DNA from: Clostridium cylindrosporum DSM 605
GTDB lineage: Bacteria > Bacillota > Clostridia > Clostridiales > Caloramatoraceae
DNA length: 64,000 nt
NCBI RefSeq assembly: GCF_001047375.1
Contig: NZ_LFVU01000003.1
Span: 62,001 to 126,000 of the forward strand
Direction of reading: 5' to 3'
Shown: in pieces, positions 54,148-63,981 of the stretch
Layout of the letters: every line of letters starts with the position of its first letter
Position numbering within the stretch: the first letter of the stretch is position 1
Notes under the pieces: generated by a model
Seen by the model: only the letters and a program-made list of their open reading frames with translations
What the model was told of the DNA's origin: nothing
Database searches by the model: none
Translations under genes and position numbers: made by a program

Positions 54148-55068
54148 TTACTTGCTTAGTCCTGCTTGCTTTCTTACTTCTTCAGCGAAGTCTTCTTCTT
54201 TCTTTTCTATACCTTCACCTTTTTCAAATCTAGCAAATCTAACAACCTTAATGTCTGATCCTTGTTCCTTTGATTTTTGTTCTACAAGCTTAGTTATAGA
54301 GAAATCTTGGTCTCTTATCCAAAGTTGTTCAAGAAGACATACTTCCTTAAAGTACTTGTTAATTCTTCCTTCAACCATCTTTTCAACAACCTTTTCTGGC
54401 TTTCCATCATTAAGAGCTTGTTGTCTGTATATTTCTCTTTCTTTATTAAGAACATCTTCTGATACAATGTCTCTTGATAGGAAAAGAGGATTTGATGCTG
54501 CAACTTGTAGAGCAAGTTCCTTAGCAACCATTTCAGCAGTTTCTGTCTTAGCTGAGTCAAGCTCAACCATAACAGCTATTCTTCCACCACCATGGATGTA
54601 TTGTGAAAGAACTCCAGCTGTTTCAAATCTATCAAATCTTCTTACTGACATGTTTTCTCCAAGCTTAGCAATTAGTGCAGTAACTGCTTCTTGAACTGTA
54701 ATGCTTTCATCTGCAATGTACTTTTCAGCTAATAAAGCTTCAACATCAGCAGCTGATGAAAGTGCTGCTTGCTTAGCAACGTTCTTAGCAAGTGCTATGA
54801 ACTCTTCGTTTTTAGCAACGAAGTCTGTTTCACAGTTAACTTCTGCAACTGCTCCTCTTGATCCGTCTTCAGATATGTATGTTTCAACAAGACCTTCTGC
54901 AGCTACTCTACCAGCCTTCTTAGCAGCTGCTGCAAGACCCTTTTCTCTTAGTAGCTCAACAGCTTTTTCCATATCTCCATCAGTTTCTACTAGAACCTTC
55001 TTACAGTCCATCATACCTGCTCCAGTTCTTTCTCTTAACTCGCTAACCATTTTTGCAGTGATTGCCAT
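54148..55068 (-). CDS. tsf: Elongation factor Ts
   Basis: 306 residues. Signatures [16 protein letters not shown] and [20 protein letters not shown], then two dimerisation subdomains. It exchanges GDP on EF-Tu. Follows rpsB in the conserved pair; a hairpin lies between them. The coding region is richer in frequent codons, as expected for a highly expressed gene. Confidence 0.97.
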   Translation of the reverse strand: MAITAKMVSELRERTGAGMMDCKKVLVETDGDMEKAVELLREKGLAAAAKKAGRVAAEGLVETYISEDGSRGAVAEVNCETDFVAKNEEFIALAKNVAKQAALSSAADVEALLAEKYIADESITVQEAVTALIAKLGENMSVRRFDRFETAGVLSQYIHGGGRIAVMVELDSAKTETAEMVAKELALQVAASNPLFLSRDIVSEDVLNKEREIYRQQALNDGKPEKVVEKMVEGRINKYFKEVCLLEQLWIRDQDFSITKLVEQKSKEQGSDIKVVRFARFEKGEGIEKKEEDFAEEVRKQAGLSK

Positions 55069-55096
55069 ATTATATTTCCTCCCTTATGTTAATAAA

Positions 55097-55128
55097 GGTA
55101 AGGGATAGGAAACTCCTTTACCCTTACC
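55097..55128 (-). terminator. Intercistronic hairpin between rpsB and tsf
   Basis: GGTAAGGG/CCCTTACC stem (8 bp) with inner AGGA/TCC pairing and a short T tail. Likely partial termination or mRNA processing. Confidence 0.5.
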
Positions 55129-55138
55129 CCTTATATTA

Positions 55139-55837
55139 TTATTCAGCAGTTTGTTCGCCTTGTCTTCCTTCGATAATAGCTTCTGCTATCTTTCCAGCTA
55201 TCAGCTTTACGGCTCTAATAGCATCGTCATTTCCTGGTATTACATAATCCACTTCATCTGGATCACAGTTTGTATCTACGATACCAACAACAGGAATTCC
55301 TAATATCTTAGCTTCAGCTACAGCATTCTTTTCTTTTCTTGGATCTACTACGAATAGAACATCTGGTGTTCTGTTCATGTTCTTGATACCACCAAGGTTC
55401 TTTTCAAGTTTTTCCATTTCATGCTTAAGCTTGATAACTTCTTTCTTAGGTAGAAGATCAAAAGTTCCATCTTCTTGCATCTTTTCAAGATCCATAAGTC
55501 TTTGGATTCTAGCTCTGATAGTTTTGAAGTTTGTAAGCATTCCTCCAAGCCATCTTTCACTTACAAAGTGCATTCCGCATCTTGCAGCTTCTTCCTTAAC
55601 TGAATCTTGAGCTTGCTTCTTAGTACCAACAAATAGTACTTCACATCCATCTACTGAAGCTTCCTTAACGAAATCATAAGCTTCTTCCATCTTCTTTACA
55701 GTTTTTTGTAAGTCGATGATATAAATTCCATTTCTTTCTGTGAAGATGTATTCTCCCATTTTAGGGTTCCATCTTCTTGTTTGGTGTCCAAAGTGTACAC
55801 CAGCTTCTAGTAGTTGTTTCATTGATATTACTGACAT
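55139..55837 (-). CDS. rpsB: Ribosomal protein S2
   Basis: 232 residues. Signatures [19 protein letters not shown] and [19 protein letters not shown], and [16 protein letters not shown] component of the 30S subunit. Start ATG 55837 follows CTGGAGGTGCAAT. A structured leader and a promoter at 55937-55965 precede it. Confidence 0.98.
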   Translation of the reverse strand: MSVISMKQLLEAGVHFGHQTRRWNPKMGEYIFTERNGIYIIDLQKTVKKMEEAYDFVKEASVDGCEVLFVGTKKQAQDSVKEEAARCGMHFVSERWLGGMLTNFKTIRARIQRLMDLEKMQEDGTFDLLPKKEVIKLKHEMEKLEKNLGGIKNMNRTPDVLFVVDPRKEKNAVAEAKILGIPVVGIVDTNCDPDEVDYVIPGNDDAIRAVKLIAGKIAEAIIEGRQGEQTAE

Positions 55838-55936
55838 ATTGCACCTCCAGGTTATTCCTCCGCCATAGTCATTTTTCTAAAAAACCTCTAGGGCACCTTT
55901 TCAGAAATTGTACGGCGTGTGTAATTTACCTTACAA
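55838..55936 (-). promoter_or_regulatory. rpsB mRNA leader (candidate S2-responsive element)
   Basis: About 95 bases between the transcription start and rpsB that are far richer in G+C than other intergenic DNA here, with blocks CACACGCCGTAC, GGTGCCCTAGAGG and GGCGGAGG. Conserved-looking, probably structured; autoregulation by S2 is inferred from known r-protein leaders in general. Confidence 0.45.
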
Positions 55937-55965
55937 AGTATAACATAATTTTTTTTATAAGGCAA
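55937..55965 (-). promoter_or_regulatory. rpsB-tsf promoter
   Basis: Minus strand: TTGCCT (55965-55960), 17-base spacer, TATACT (55942-55937). Confidence 0.7.
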
Positions 55966-56009
55966 TACAATCTAATTATATTAGTATATTTATTATCAAC
56001 CAGTTTTTA

Positions 56010-56789
56010 CTAGTTTTTTAACTTATCTAATTCTTCAATAAGTTTGTCGTTAAGAATCTTTATATGTGTTCCCTTCATACCAAGAGATCTTGACTCTATT
56101 ACTCCAGCACTTTCAAACTTTCTTAATGCATTAACAATTACAGATCTTGTAATTCCAACTTTATCAGCAATTTTACTTGCAACAAGAAGTCCTTCATTTC
56201 CATCTAATTCACTAAAAATACGCTCAACTGCTTCAAGTTCAGAATATGAAAGTGTTCCAAGTGCTAACTGAACAACAGCCTTCTTTCTTGCTTCTTCTTC
56301 TATTTCATCATGTCTTGATCTTATTATTTCCATTCCAACAATTGCAGAGCTATATTCTGCAAGAACTAAATCTTCATCATTAAATTCCTTTGAATATCTA
56401 GCAAGAATTAAAGTACCAAGTCTCTCTCTATTACCTATAATCGGTATAATAGTTATTGCCTTATTACTATTAATATTTTGCTCTGAAGCACCAAAGGCAG
56501 AATATTCACCATCTGTAAGATTAGGTCTACTTTCTGTGATTTGAAGAAGCATAGCATTATACTCTTCAGAAAATTTATTATCTTTTAATAATCTATCCTT
56601 AACTAATTCAGCCTCATATTCATCTTTAATACCATGGCCTAAAATTTTTCCTTTTCTACTTGCTACATATACATTACAATCCATTACATCACTTAAAGTT
56701 TTACAAATATCTGAAAACATAACAGCTTCAGTAGCTGTTTTTTGTAATATTTTGTTCAATCTTCTTGTTTTATCTAATAGTGTTGACAT
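56010..56789 (-). CDS. codY: Global transcriptional regulator CodY
   Basis: 259 residues from ATG 56789 (GGGAGG upstream). The N-terminal GAF domain ([12 protein letters not shown] onward) senses branched-chain amino acids; the C-terminal winged helix holds [20 protein letters not shown]. With GTP it represses stationary-phase and nutrient-scavenging genes. As in many clostridia it lies downstream of topA and upstream of rpsB, without the hslVU genes found in Bacillus. Confidence 0.97.
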   Translation of the reverse strand: MSTLLDKTRRLNKILQKTATEAVMFSDICKTLSDVMDCNVYVASRKGKILGHGIKDEYEAELVKDRLLKDNKFSEEYNAMLLQITESRPNLTDGEYSAFGASEQNINSNKAITIIPIIGNRERLGTLILARYSKEFNDEDLVLAEYSSAIVGMEIIRSRHDEIEEEARKKAVVQLALGTLSYSELEAVERIFSELDGNEGLLVASKIADKVGITRSVIVNALRKFESAGVIESRSLGMKGTHIKILNDKLIEELDKLKN

Positions 56790-57066
56790 TACTGAATAAC
56801 CTCCCAAATAAATCTTTCTAATCTAATAATTTCTTAGTAACTTTAAATAAGCTGCATGTTCTGTTACTATTTTTATAATTTTAATAATAATTATCATATA
56901 TCGTATATATCGTATATTTTGAAAGTATAGTATATTTTTAGAATTATTAAAAAATATATAATATTTTGAATTGTTCATCCCAAGAACACAACTCACTTTA
57001 ACATAAAAAAATTTATTAAGCAATATTTGAGAGGGTCTAAAGCTCAGGATAATTGTGAACATTATG

Positions 57067-59157
57067 TTAATTTATTTTTTCATCATCAGGATTATTTTCT
57101 ATTTTTTCTTCGTAATCTCCATTATTACATATAAGTTTTGTTTCTTTTTTCGTTGCTTTTTCATAAAGAATCTCTCCACAAACAGGACATTTTTTATTTG
57201 TTGGCTTGTTCCAGCTAACGAAATCACATTCAGGGTATGAGCTACATCCATAAAAAGTTCTACCCTTTTTACTTCTTCTTATTACAATGGTAGATTCACA
57301 TTTAGGACAAGGAACATCAATTTCTTCAAGAATTGGTTTTGTATTTTTACACTCAGGATAATCAGGACAAGCTAAAAACTTTCCGTATCTACCATGCTTT
57401 ATAACCATATTCTTACCACATTTATCACAAAGTATGTCTGTAACTTCAACAGGTTCTTCAATACTAATTTTTGCTATTTGTTCTTCCGCAGTTTCAATAA
57501 GGTCCTTAAGTGGGGAATAGAAGTTATTAACAACCTCTCTCCACTCTTCACTGCCAGCTTCTATTTCATCAAGTTTTTTTTCCATATTAGCTGTAAATTC
57601 AACGTTAACTATATTGTTAAAGTATTCGATTAGTAGTTCAGTAACAATTTCCCCAAGTTCAGTTGGTGCCAATGTTTTTTTATCTTTTAAAACATAGCCT
57701 CTATCTGTAATTGTACTTATTATTGGTGCATATGTACTAGGTCTTCCAATTCCGTTTTCTTCAAGGGTTTTAACTAAGCTTGCTTCTGTATATCTAGCAG
57801 GTGGTTGAGTAAAATGTTGTTTAGGTTCAATACCCTTTGAAATAAGTACTTCTCCTTCATTAAGCTCAGGTAATTTCTTAGATTCATCGTCGTCATCAAT
57901 TTTATATGTATTAAGAAAGCCTGGAAACTTTATGGTGCTCCCTGATGCTTTAAAAAGATATTCACCTACAGTAACATCAACAGAAACTGAATTAAAAATA
58001 GCATCACTCATTTGGCTAGCTATAAATCTACTCCATATAAGTTTATAAAGTTTAAATTGATCATTAGTTAAAGAATCTTTGATTTTTTCAGGTGTTCTTA
58101 GGGCTGATGTTGGTCTAACAGCTTCATGAGCATCTTGAGATGTCCCTTTTGATTTATAAACTCTATTAATAGGTGATAAATATTCTTTACCATATTCCTC
58201 TTCGATAAAGCTTTTAGCTGAATCCTGGGCTTCCGTAGATAATCTTGTTGAGTCGGTTCTCATATACGTTATAAGACCAACAGTACCTTCACCTTTAATG
58301 TCAATACCTTCATACAATTGTTGGGCAACAGACATTGTTTTCTTAGTTGAAAAGTTTATTTTTTTGTAAGCTTCTTGTTGAAGTGTACTTGTTATAAAAG
58401 GTGCAGGAGGTACTCTTTTTCTCTCACTTTTCTTCACTTCATGTACAACAAAGTCTTTAGATTTAATTTCATCTAGTATCTTATTTACGTCATTTTCATT
58501 ATCAAGGGGAAGTTTCGTTTTACCTTTGCCATGAAACTTAGCTTCAAATACTCCTCCTTTAGCTTTAAGCTTTGCGGTTAAAGACCAATATTCTTTTGGA
58601 ATAAATTCTCTAATTTCTTTTTCTCTATCACAAATCAACTTAACAGCAACAGACTGTACTCTACCTGCACTAAGTCCCCATTTAATCTTTCTCCAAAGTA
58701 TAGGACTTATTTGATAACCCACGAGTCTATCAACTATTCTTCTAGCTTGCTGTGCATATACTAAGTTATTATTTATTCTGCGTGGATTCTTTATTGCTGA
58801 TTTGACAGCGGTTTTAGTTATTTCATTAAACTCAATTCTTATACTATCATCGTTATTTAAACCTAAAGCATGTGCTAAATGCCAAGAGATAGCTTCACCT
58901 TCCCTATCAGGGTCGGTAGCAAGATATATTTTATCACTTTTTTTAGCTTCCTTTTTTAATGTACTTAAAATTTCACCTTTACCTCTAATTGTTATGTATT
59001 TAGGTTCATAGTTATTATCTATATCGACGCCTATTTGGCTCTTTGGAAGATCTCTTACATGTCCCATTGATGCATGAACTTTAAAATTCTTTCCTAGAAA
59101 TTTACCAATTGTTTTAGCCTTGGCTGGCGATTCCACTATAACCAGGGACTGAGCCAT
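57067..59157 (-). CDS. topA: DNA topoisomerase I
   Basis: 696 residues. Toprim domain first (LVIVESPAKAKTIGKFLG and LATDPDREGEAISWH), then the catalytic core with the active Tyr in GLITYMRTDSTRLS, and three C-terminal zinc-ribbon-like fingers: CDKCGKNM...CPDYPEC, CPKCEST...CSSYPEC and CPVCG...C. It relaxes negative supercoils. ATG 59157 follows GGAGG. Confidence 0.97.
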   Translation of the reverse strand: MAQSLVIVESPAKAKTIGKFLGKNFKVHASMGHVRDLPKSQIGVDIDNNYEPKYITIRGKGEILSTLKKEAKKSDKIYLATDPDREGEAISWHLAHALGLNNDDSIRIEFNEITKTAVKSAIKNPRRINNNLVYAQQARRIVDRLVGYQISPILWRKIKWGLSAGRVQSVAVKLICDREKEIREFIPKEYWSLTAKLKAKGGVFEAKFHGKGKTKLPLDNENDVNKILDEIKSKDFVVHEVKKSERKRVPPAPFITSTLQQEAYKKINFSTKKTMSVAQQLYEGIDIKGEGTVGLITYMRTDSTRLSTEAQDSAKSFIEEEYGKEYLSPINRVYKSKGTSQDAHEAVRPTSALRTPEKIKDSLTNDQFKLYKLIWSRFIASQMSDAIFNSVSVDVTVGEYLFKASGSTIKFPGFLNTYKIDDDDESKKLPELNEGEVLISKGIEPKQHFTQPPARYTEASLVKTLEENGIGRPSTYAPIISTITDRGYVLKDKKTLAPTELGEIVTELLIEYFNNIVNVEFTANMEKKLDEIEAGSEEWREVVNNFYSPLKDLIETAEEQIAKISIEEPVEVTDILCDKCGKNMVIKHGRYGKFLACPDYPECKNTKPILEEIDVPCPKCESTIVIRRSKKGRTFYGCSSYPECDFVSWNKPTNKKCPVCGEILYEKATKKETKLICNNGDYEEKIENNPDDEKIN

Positions 59158-59195
59158 AAAAACACCTCCGAATTTATTTTATACACAATAAGTGT

Positions 59196-59225
59196 ATTAT
59201 AAATGATATAGTGTTAGAAAATCAA
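59196..59225 (-). promoter_or_regulatory. topA promoter
   Basis: Minus strand: TTGATT (59225-59220), 18-base spacer, TATAAT (59201-59196). It overlaps the dprA stop. Confidence 0.65.
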
Positions 59226-60289
59226 GTTTGGTAAATTGAGTAATAATTACCATAAACCCTCTTGATAATTCTTCTGCACTCAAGTTTACTTAAAATTACT
59301 AAAAGCTTATTTGAAGGTATATTGAGGATATTTACTACTTCTTCAAAGCTTTTATTACCACTTTCCAAGCAAGAAACTACATTGGTTTCATCTTCATCTA
59401 AATTCTTTTTATGTTCTTTTGAAATTTCTTTGACACAATCGAAGTCCTCTAATATATCATTAACATCGATTACAATCTTTGCACCTTCTTTTATAAGCTT
59501 ATTACAGCCGATACTTGTAGGTGAATATATGTTTCCTGGAATAGAGTATACTTCTCTACCTTGGTTTAGAGCAAAGTTTGCGGTAATTAAAGACCCACTT
59601 TTATCTCCAGCTTCAACTACTAGAGTACCCTTGGATATTCCACTTATAATTCTATTTCTTTCAGGAAACCTATGTTTTAATGGCTCTTGTTCTGGAAAAT
59701 ATTCAGAAATAATACATCCCTTTTTTAAAACTTCATTATAAAGATGTTTATTAGTCTTGGGATAAGTATGCATATGACCACTTCCAATTACTGCTGCAGT
59801 AATTCCACTTCCTTCAATAGAACCAATATGTGCACTAGCATCTATTCCTAATGCTAAACCAGAAATAACGGTTATACCATTTAAAGAGATTTCCCTTGCT
59901 AGTTTTCTAGCTACTTCCTTTCCATAAATACTTGCACGTCTTGCACCTACTATCCCTATAGAGTTATTAAGATTAATATTGCACCCCTTAATAAAAAGTC
60001 CTATAGGTGGCATATAAATATGTTTTAATAAAGCAGGATATTCCTTATCAGTTATAAATACAAATCTTATATTTTCTCTATCTAAATAATCAATAACTTT
60101 ATTGATATACTCTGAGTCTTTTGCTTTTTCAAATGCCATAGCATCTTTCAGAGATAGTCCTAATTTTAATAAATTTTCATAGCTATGATTATAAAGTTTC
60201 TTTAATTCTATTCCTTTATTTAAAATATCCAGTTTTATGTTTTTATCTATGTCTACTTTAGTAAACCATAGTTTTTCAAAAATACTCAA
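59222..60289 (-). CDS. dprA: DNA-processing protein DprA
   Basis: 355 residues. Helical N-terminal region, then the Rossmann core with GIVGARRASIYGKEVAR, VISGLALGIDASAHIG, GTLVVEAGDKSGSLITA and GREVYSIPGN, and a C-terminal winged-helix-like end. It loads RecA on incoming single-stranded DNA. TTG start at 60289 after GGAGAGAATTAA. In line with the comM gene nearby, a transformation-linked group. Confidence 0.93.
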   Translation of the reverse strand: MSIFEKLWFTKVDIDKNIKLDILNKGIELKKLYNHSYENLLKLGLSLKDAMAFEKAKDSEYINKVIDYLDRENIRFVFITDKEYPALLKHIYMPPIGLFIKGCNINLNNSIGIVGARRASIYGKEVARKLAREISLNGITVISGLALGIDASAHIGSIEGSGITAAVIGSGHMHTYPKTNKHLYNEVLKKGCIISEYFPEQEPLKHRFPERNRIISGISKGTLVVEAGDKSGSLITANFALNQGREVYSIPGNIYSPTSIGCNKLIKEGAKIVIDVNDILEDFDCVKEISKEHKKNLDEDETNVVSCLESGNKSFEEVVNILNIPSNKLLVILSKLECRRIIKRVYGNYYSIYQT

Positions 60290-60371
60290 TTAATTCTCTC
60301 CTATACATTAAATGATATTTACATTCTTGTCATTTAAATATCTTTCTATTCAAAGGTAGTAGGTTTAAGAA

Positions 60372-60397
60372 AAGCAGTAGAACTTATTCTACTGCTT
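60372..60397 (-). terminator. Terminator of the BaiN-like gene
   Basis: Stem AAGCAGTAGAA/TTCTACTGCTT, 11 bp, 4-base loop, minus-strand tail TTTTCTTAAACC. It overlaps the stop codon of the gene upstream. Confidence 0.85.
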
Positions 60398-61634
60398 AAT
60401 CATGAAATATATTGTTTGCTACAAGATAACCTGAGGACCACGCCCACTGCAAGTTAAACCCACCACAATCGCCATCAATATCTAAAACTTCACCTGCAAA
60501 AAACAGCCCTTTTATAATTTTAGATTCAAGTGTTTTAGGGTTAACTTCTTTTACATTAACGCCTCCAGCAGTAACTTGAGAAAACTCCCATCCTGTACAT
60601 CCTGATATCTTAAAGGTCCAGCCTTTAAGAATTTTACATAGTGATTCAATTTCCTTCTTAGATATATCTTTACATAACTTTTTTAAATTTATTATTCCAG
60701 CATCTTTTAATACAATGGGAATCAACTTCTTATTAATTAATCCAATAAGAGCAAAATCAATTGGTTTATTATTGGCAGTAGATAATCTTTCTTTAATTAG
60801 TGACATAAATTCTTCATAGTTTAGGTCTTTAAACATATCTACTTTTATATAAGGAGTTTCTTCATTATTATATGCAAACATTGCGGTTCTACTTAGTTGT
60901 AAAATAGGTGGACCTGAAATACCATAGTCAGTAAATAGAATCTCTCCATCATACTCCTTTATGGTCTTACCTTGAGATATAATTGCTGCATTACCTATAA
61001 ATTTTACACCTTTAATTGCCTTTAGATTTTCATAATCTAATTTTAGTTGAACTAGTGCAGGAACTGGATTTATTATACTATGACCTAAATCCTTTGCTAT
61101 TTTATACCCTATTCCCTTTGACCCTAACTTTGGAGAAGATTTCCCCCCTGTAGCAATTACTACTTTATCAACTAAAAACTTTTCTTTAGTACTACTTAGT
61201 AAAACAAAACCTTTATCAGTTTTACTAACCTTTTCTATTGTAGTTAATACTCTTTCCTTTATTCCTTGAGATTCTAATTCATACCTTAATACATCTAATA
61301 CACTAGATGCTTGATCGCTATAGGGATATACTTTACCCCCATCTTCTTCCTTACAAAGAACTCCAAGTTCATGAAAGAAATCCATAGAATCATATGAACT
61401 AAATTCTTTTAAGGCTGAAAATGCAAACTTAGGATTTTCTCCATGAAACCTTGATATATCGATTCCAGTGTTAGTCATATTGCATCTTCCATTACCTGTT
61501 GCTAGTATTTTTTTACCTACTCTATCTAATTGTTCAAATAGGAATACCTCACCACCAAAGCGTGATATAAATATAGCTGCTGTTATTCCTGCTGCACCAG
61601 CACCAATAATTCCAACTTTCAGTTTTTTTGTCAT
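60396..61634 (-). CDS. FAD-binding BaiN/HI0933-family (YhiN) oxidoreductase
   Basis: 412 residues. N-terminal GIIGAGAAGITAAIFISR dinucleotide fold, the family motif GKKILATGNGRCNMTN, a later VIATGGKSSPKLGSKGIGY and C-terminal GLFFAGEVLDIDGDCGGFN. A conserved but incompletely characterised flavoprotein; BaiN acts in bile-acid reduction, but most members lack a proven substrate. ATG 61634 follows AGAAGGTG. Confidence 0.88.
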   Translation of the reverse strand: MTKKLKVGIIGAGAAGITAAIFISRFGGEVFLFEQLDRVGKKILATGNGRCNMTNTGIDISRFHGENPKFAFSALKEFSSYDSMDFFHELGVLCKEEDGGKVYPYSDQASSVLDVLRYELESQGIKERVLTTIEKVSKTDKGFVLLSSTKEKFLVDKVVIATGGKSSPKLGSKGIGYKIAKDLGHSIINPVPALVQLKLDYENLKAIKGVKFIGNAAIISQGKTIKEYDGEILFTDYGISGPPILQLSRTAMFAYNNEETPYIKVDMFKDLNYEEFMSLIKERLSTANNKPIDFALIGLINKKLIPIVLKDAGIINLKKLCKDISKKEIESLCKILKGWTFKISGCTGWEFSQVTAGGVNVKEVNPKTLESKIIKGLFFAGEVLDIDGDCGGFNLQWAWSSGYLVANNIFHD

Positions 61635-61718
61635 TTAAACACCTTCTTAAGTTAAATCTAATGCCTTTATAATTTCTTCTGTTATTATACTAACACTTTT
61701 CAACCTGAGTCAAATGCG

Positions 61719-62354
61719 TTAAAACTCTCTTCTAAGGCCAAAGTTAACTTTATGACTTTCCTTAACAGCGTATTTTGCAGCTTGATTTAAATTATCTACA
61801 CTGTTAGTAGAAATATATTCCTCTATAAGTTCAAAGAACCTTTCTCTTAACAAATCATCTTGAATATACTTTAGCAGGTATTTATATTCTATATATTTAT
61901 TGTTCTCAATAGACTTTTCTATTTTATCTCTTTCTAATATTAAATTTTTAAGAATACCTAAACTATCTTTACTCATACTTTTTAAGCATTTTGATAGTTT
62001 TATGCTTTTAAAAATTGCAAATAATTTGCCCCTTAGACCTAAGATATACCATTCCCCTACTAGTAATAAAGCTACAGTAAAAAGAGAATTGTGAAAGTTA
62101 AGTAGTATTGCTACAACATAAATATATACAATACTGATACCTAGAATACTCCACCCCACTTTTTGTTCATAATCCTTTTGATTGAAGCCAATAAACCCCT
62201 CTATTCTTCTTTCGATACTATAGATTCTCTCAAATTCCATTCTAGATTTTTTAAATTTTTCAGCAAGGCTTGAGTGCAGATTCTCAAGTCTATCATCATT
62301 ATTTTGATGAATTTTACCGCATTTAAAATTAACATTTATTATTTTTGTTTTCAT
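61719..62354 (-). CDS. Two-TM protein of unknown family
   Basis: 211 residues. A charged N-terminal half (1-65), two closely spaced membrane helices (about 67-87 and 91-108: ILGISIVYIYVVAILL and LFTVALLLVGEWYIL), then a long cytoplasmic helical tail rich in Lys/Glu (RDKIEKSIENNKYIEYKYL). No recognised domain. GGGGGGTAACTA before ATG supports translation. It is divergent from comM and upstream of the BaiN-like gene. Confidence 0.65.
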   Translation of the reverse strand: MKTKIINVNFKCGKIHQNNDDRLENLHSSLAEKFKKSRMEFERIYSIERRIEGFIGFNQKDYEQKVGWSILGISIVYIYVVAILLNFHNSLFTVALLLVGEWYILGLRGKLFAIFKSIKLSKCLKSMSKDSLGILKNLILERDKIEKSIENNKYIEYKYLLKYIQDDLLRERFFELIEEYISTNSVDNLNQAAKYAVKESHKVNFGLRREF

Positions 62355-62427
62355 TAGTTACCCCCCTATTACATAATTCACAATTTTCCCACAATTCATT
62401 GTATAGATAGCCTGAACTACGGCTACA

Positions 62428-62444
62428 ATCTCCAATAAGGAGAT
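62428..62444 (+). promoter_or_regulatory. Hairpin sequestering the comM ribosome site
   Basis: ATCTCC-AATAA-GGAGAT: a 6-bp stem whose 3' arm is the GGAG Shine-Dalgarno, 7 bases before ATG 62452. A second small hairpin, TAGCC/GGCTA (62408-62425), lies just upstream. Confidence 0.5.
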
Positions 62445-62451
62445 GATTTAA

Positions 62452-63981
62452 ATGATTAGTACTATTAATTCAATATCCTTACATGGTGTTGAAGGATTTA
62501 TAGTAAAAATAGAAGCAGATGTTCAAAATGGAATACCTGTCTTCAATATGGTAGGCCTCCCAGATATAACAATTAAAGAATCAAAAGATAGAGTAAGAGT
62601 TGCTATTAAAAATTCTGGATTAGAGTTTCCACTAAGTAGAATCATAGTTAATTTTGCACCAGCTCATCTGAAAAAAGAAGGTCCCCATTTTGACTTACCT
62701 ATAGCAATAGGCATATTACATAATATTGGAAGTATAAAATCATTTGATACATCTTCAATTGCATTTATTGGAGAGCTTTCACTTAGTGGGGATATAACCT
62801 ACACTAAGGGATGTCTTCCTATGGTTCTAGAAGCTAGAAGTAAAGGTATTAAAGAAATATTCATTCCATTTGATAATATAAATGAAGTTTCATCTATAGA
62901 TAATATAGTCATATATCCTGTTAAAACTCTTAAAGAAGTAGTGTTATTTTTAAATAAAGAAATTTCAATAAATCCCCTTAAAATCTCTAGAAATATTTCG
63001 AGAAACCTAAATTTTCATTTAGACTTTTCTGAGGTTAAGGGACAAAGCTTCGCTAAAAGAGCAGTAGAAATATGTGCTAGTGGAAATCATAATATATTAA
63101 TGCTGGGGCCACCGGGGGGTGGCAAAACTATGCTATCTAAAAGAATTCCAACTATACTTCCAAGTCTTACAGTTGAAGAAGCAATTGAAGTAACAAAAAT
63201 TCATAGTATATCAGGAAAGTGCTCAAATAAAAGCGAATTTATAACTATTCCACCTTTTAGGGAGCCTCACCATACAGCATCATTTAGTGCAATAATAGGT
63301 GGAGGTGTAAATCCTCTTCCAGGAGAAATATCTCTTGCACATAATGGAGTTCTTTATCTTGATGAACTTCCTGAATATAAGCGTGAATCCCTTGAGGCAT
63401 TAAGAGAGCCTATGGAATCAGGTAATATAATAATATCAAGAGCTAAAGGAATATATACATATCCTTCTAGATTTTTACTCGTTGCTTCTATGAATCCTTG
63501 CAAATGTGGATATTATGGTTATGATACTATAAACAAACAATGTAGATGTAATGATTATGAAATTAAAAATTATCTTTCTAAAGTTTCTGGTCCAATACTA
63601 GATAGAATTGATATACATATTTCTATAGAACCTATTAGCTATAAAGAAATTAATTCTACTAAAAATGAAGAATCTTCAATTAGTATACGAAATAGAGTTG
63701 AGAAGGTTCATGAAATCCAGAGAATTCGTTTTATTAATGAAAACATTAAGTTTAACTCTGAAATGCAAACCTCACATATAAAAAAATATTGCCAAATATC
63801 TAAGGAAACCAATAATTTTCTTGAAGACATATTTAATAATTTATCTTTAAGTACTCGTTCACTAAACAAGATTCTTAAGCTTTCTAGAACAATTGCGGAT
63901 ATGGATTTATCTGATAGTATAGATTTAAACCATGTAGCTGAAGCTGTTCAATATAGAATATTAGATCGTAAAAGCATATAA
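62452..63981 (+). CDS. comM: YifB/ComM-family Mg-chelatase-like AAA ATPase
   Basis: 509 residues, complete. N-terminal Lon-S16-like fold (1-~170), Walker A GPPGGGKT (219-226), Walker B with GVLYLDELPEYKRE, a Cys-rich insertion (MNPCKCGYYGYD, QCRCNDYE) and a C-terminal helical lid. ComM homologues are branch-migration helicases that extend recombination in transformation. It is divergently oriented from the dprA-topA group. Confidence 0.93.
   Translation: MISTINSISLHGVEGFIVKIEADVQNGIPVFNMVGLPDITIKESKDRVRVAIKNSGLEFPLSRIIVNFAPAHLKKEGPHFDLPIAIGILHNIGSIKSFDTSSIAFIGELSLSGDITYTKGCLPMVLEARSKGIKEIFIPFDNINEVSSIDNIVIYPVKTLKEVVLFLNKEISINPLKISRNISRNLNFHLDFSEVKGQSFAKRAVEICASGNHNILMLGPPGGGKTMLSKRIPTILPSLTVEEAIEVTKIHSISGKCSNKSEFITIPPFREPHHTASFSAIIGGGVNPLPGEISLAHNGVLYLDELPEYKRESLEALREPMESGNIIISRAKGIYTYPSRFLLVASMNPCKCGYYGYDTINKQCRCNDYEIKNYLSKVSGPILDRIDIHISIEPISYKEINSTKNEESSISIRNRVEKVHEIQRIRFINENIKFNSEMQTSHIKKYCQISKETNNFLEDIFNNLSLSTRSLNKILKLSRTIADMDLSDSIDLNHVAEAVQYRILDRKSI

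Noticed and set aside
56900-57000. CodY box upstream of codY
   Set aside because: The best match to AATTTTCNGAAAATT has about five mismatches in very AT-rich DNA.
56823-57062. 79-codon frame on the minus strand between topA and codY
   Set aside because: No convincing ribosome site, composition that follows the AT-rich spacer, and no recognisable domain. More likely a chance frame in the codY upstream region.
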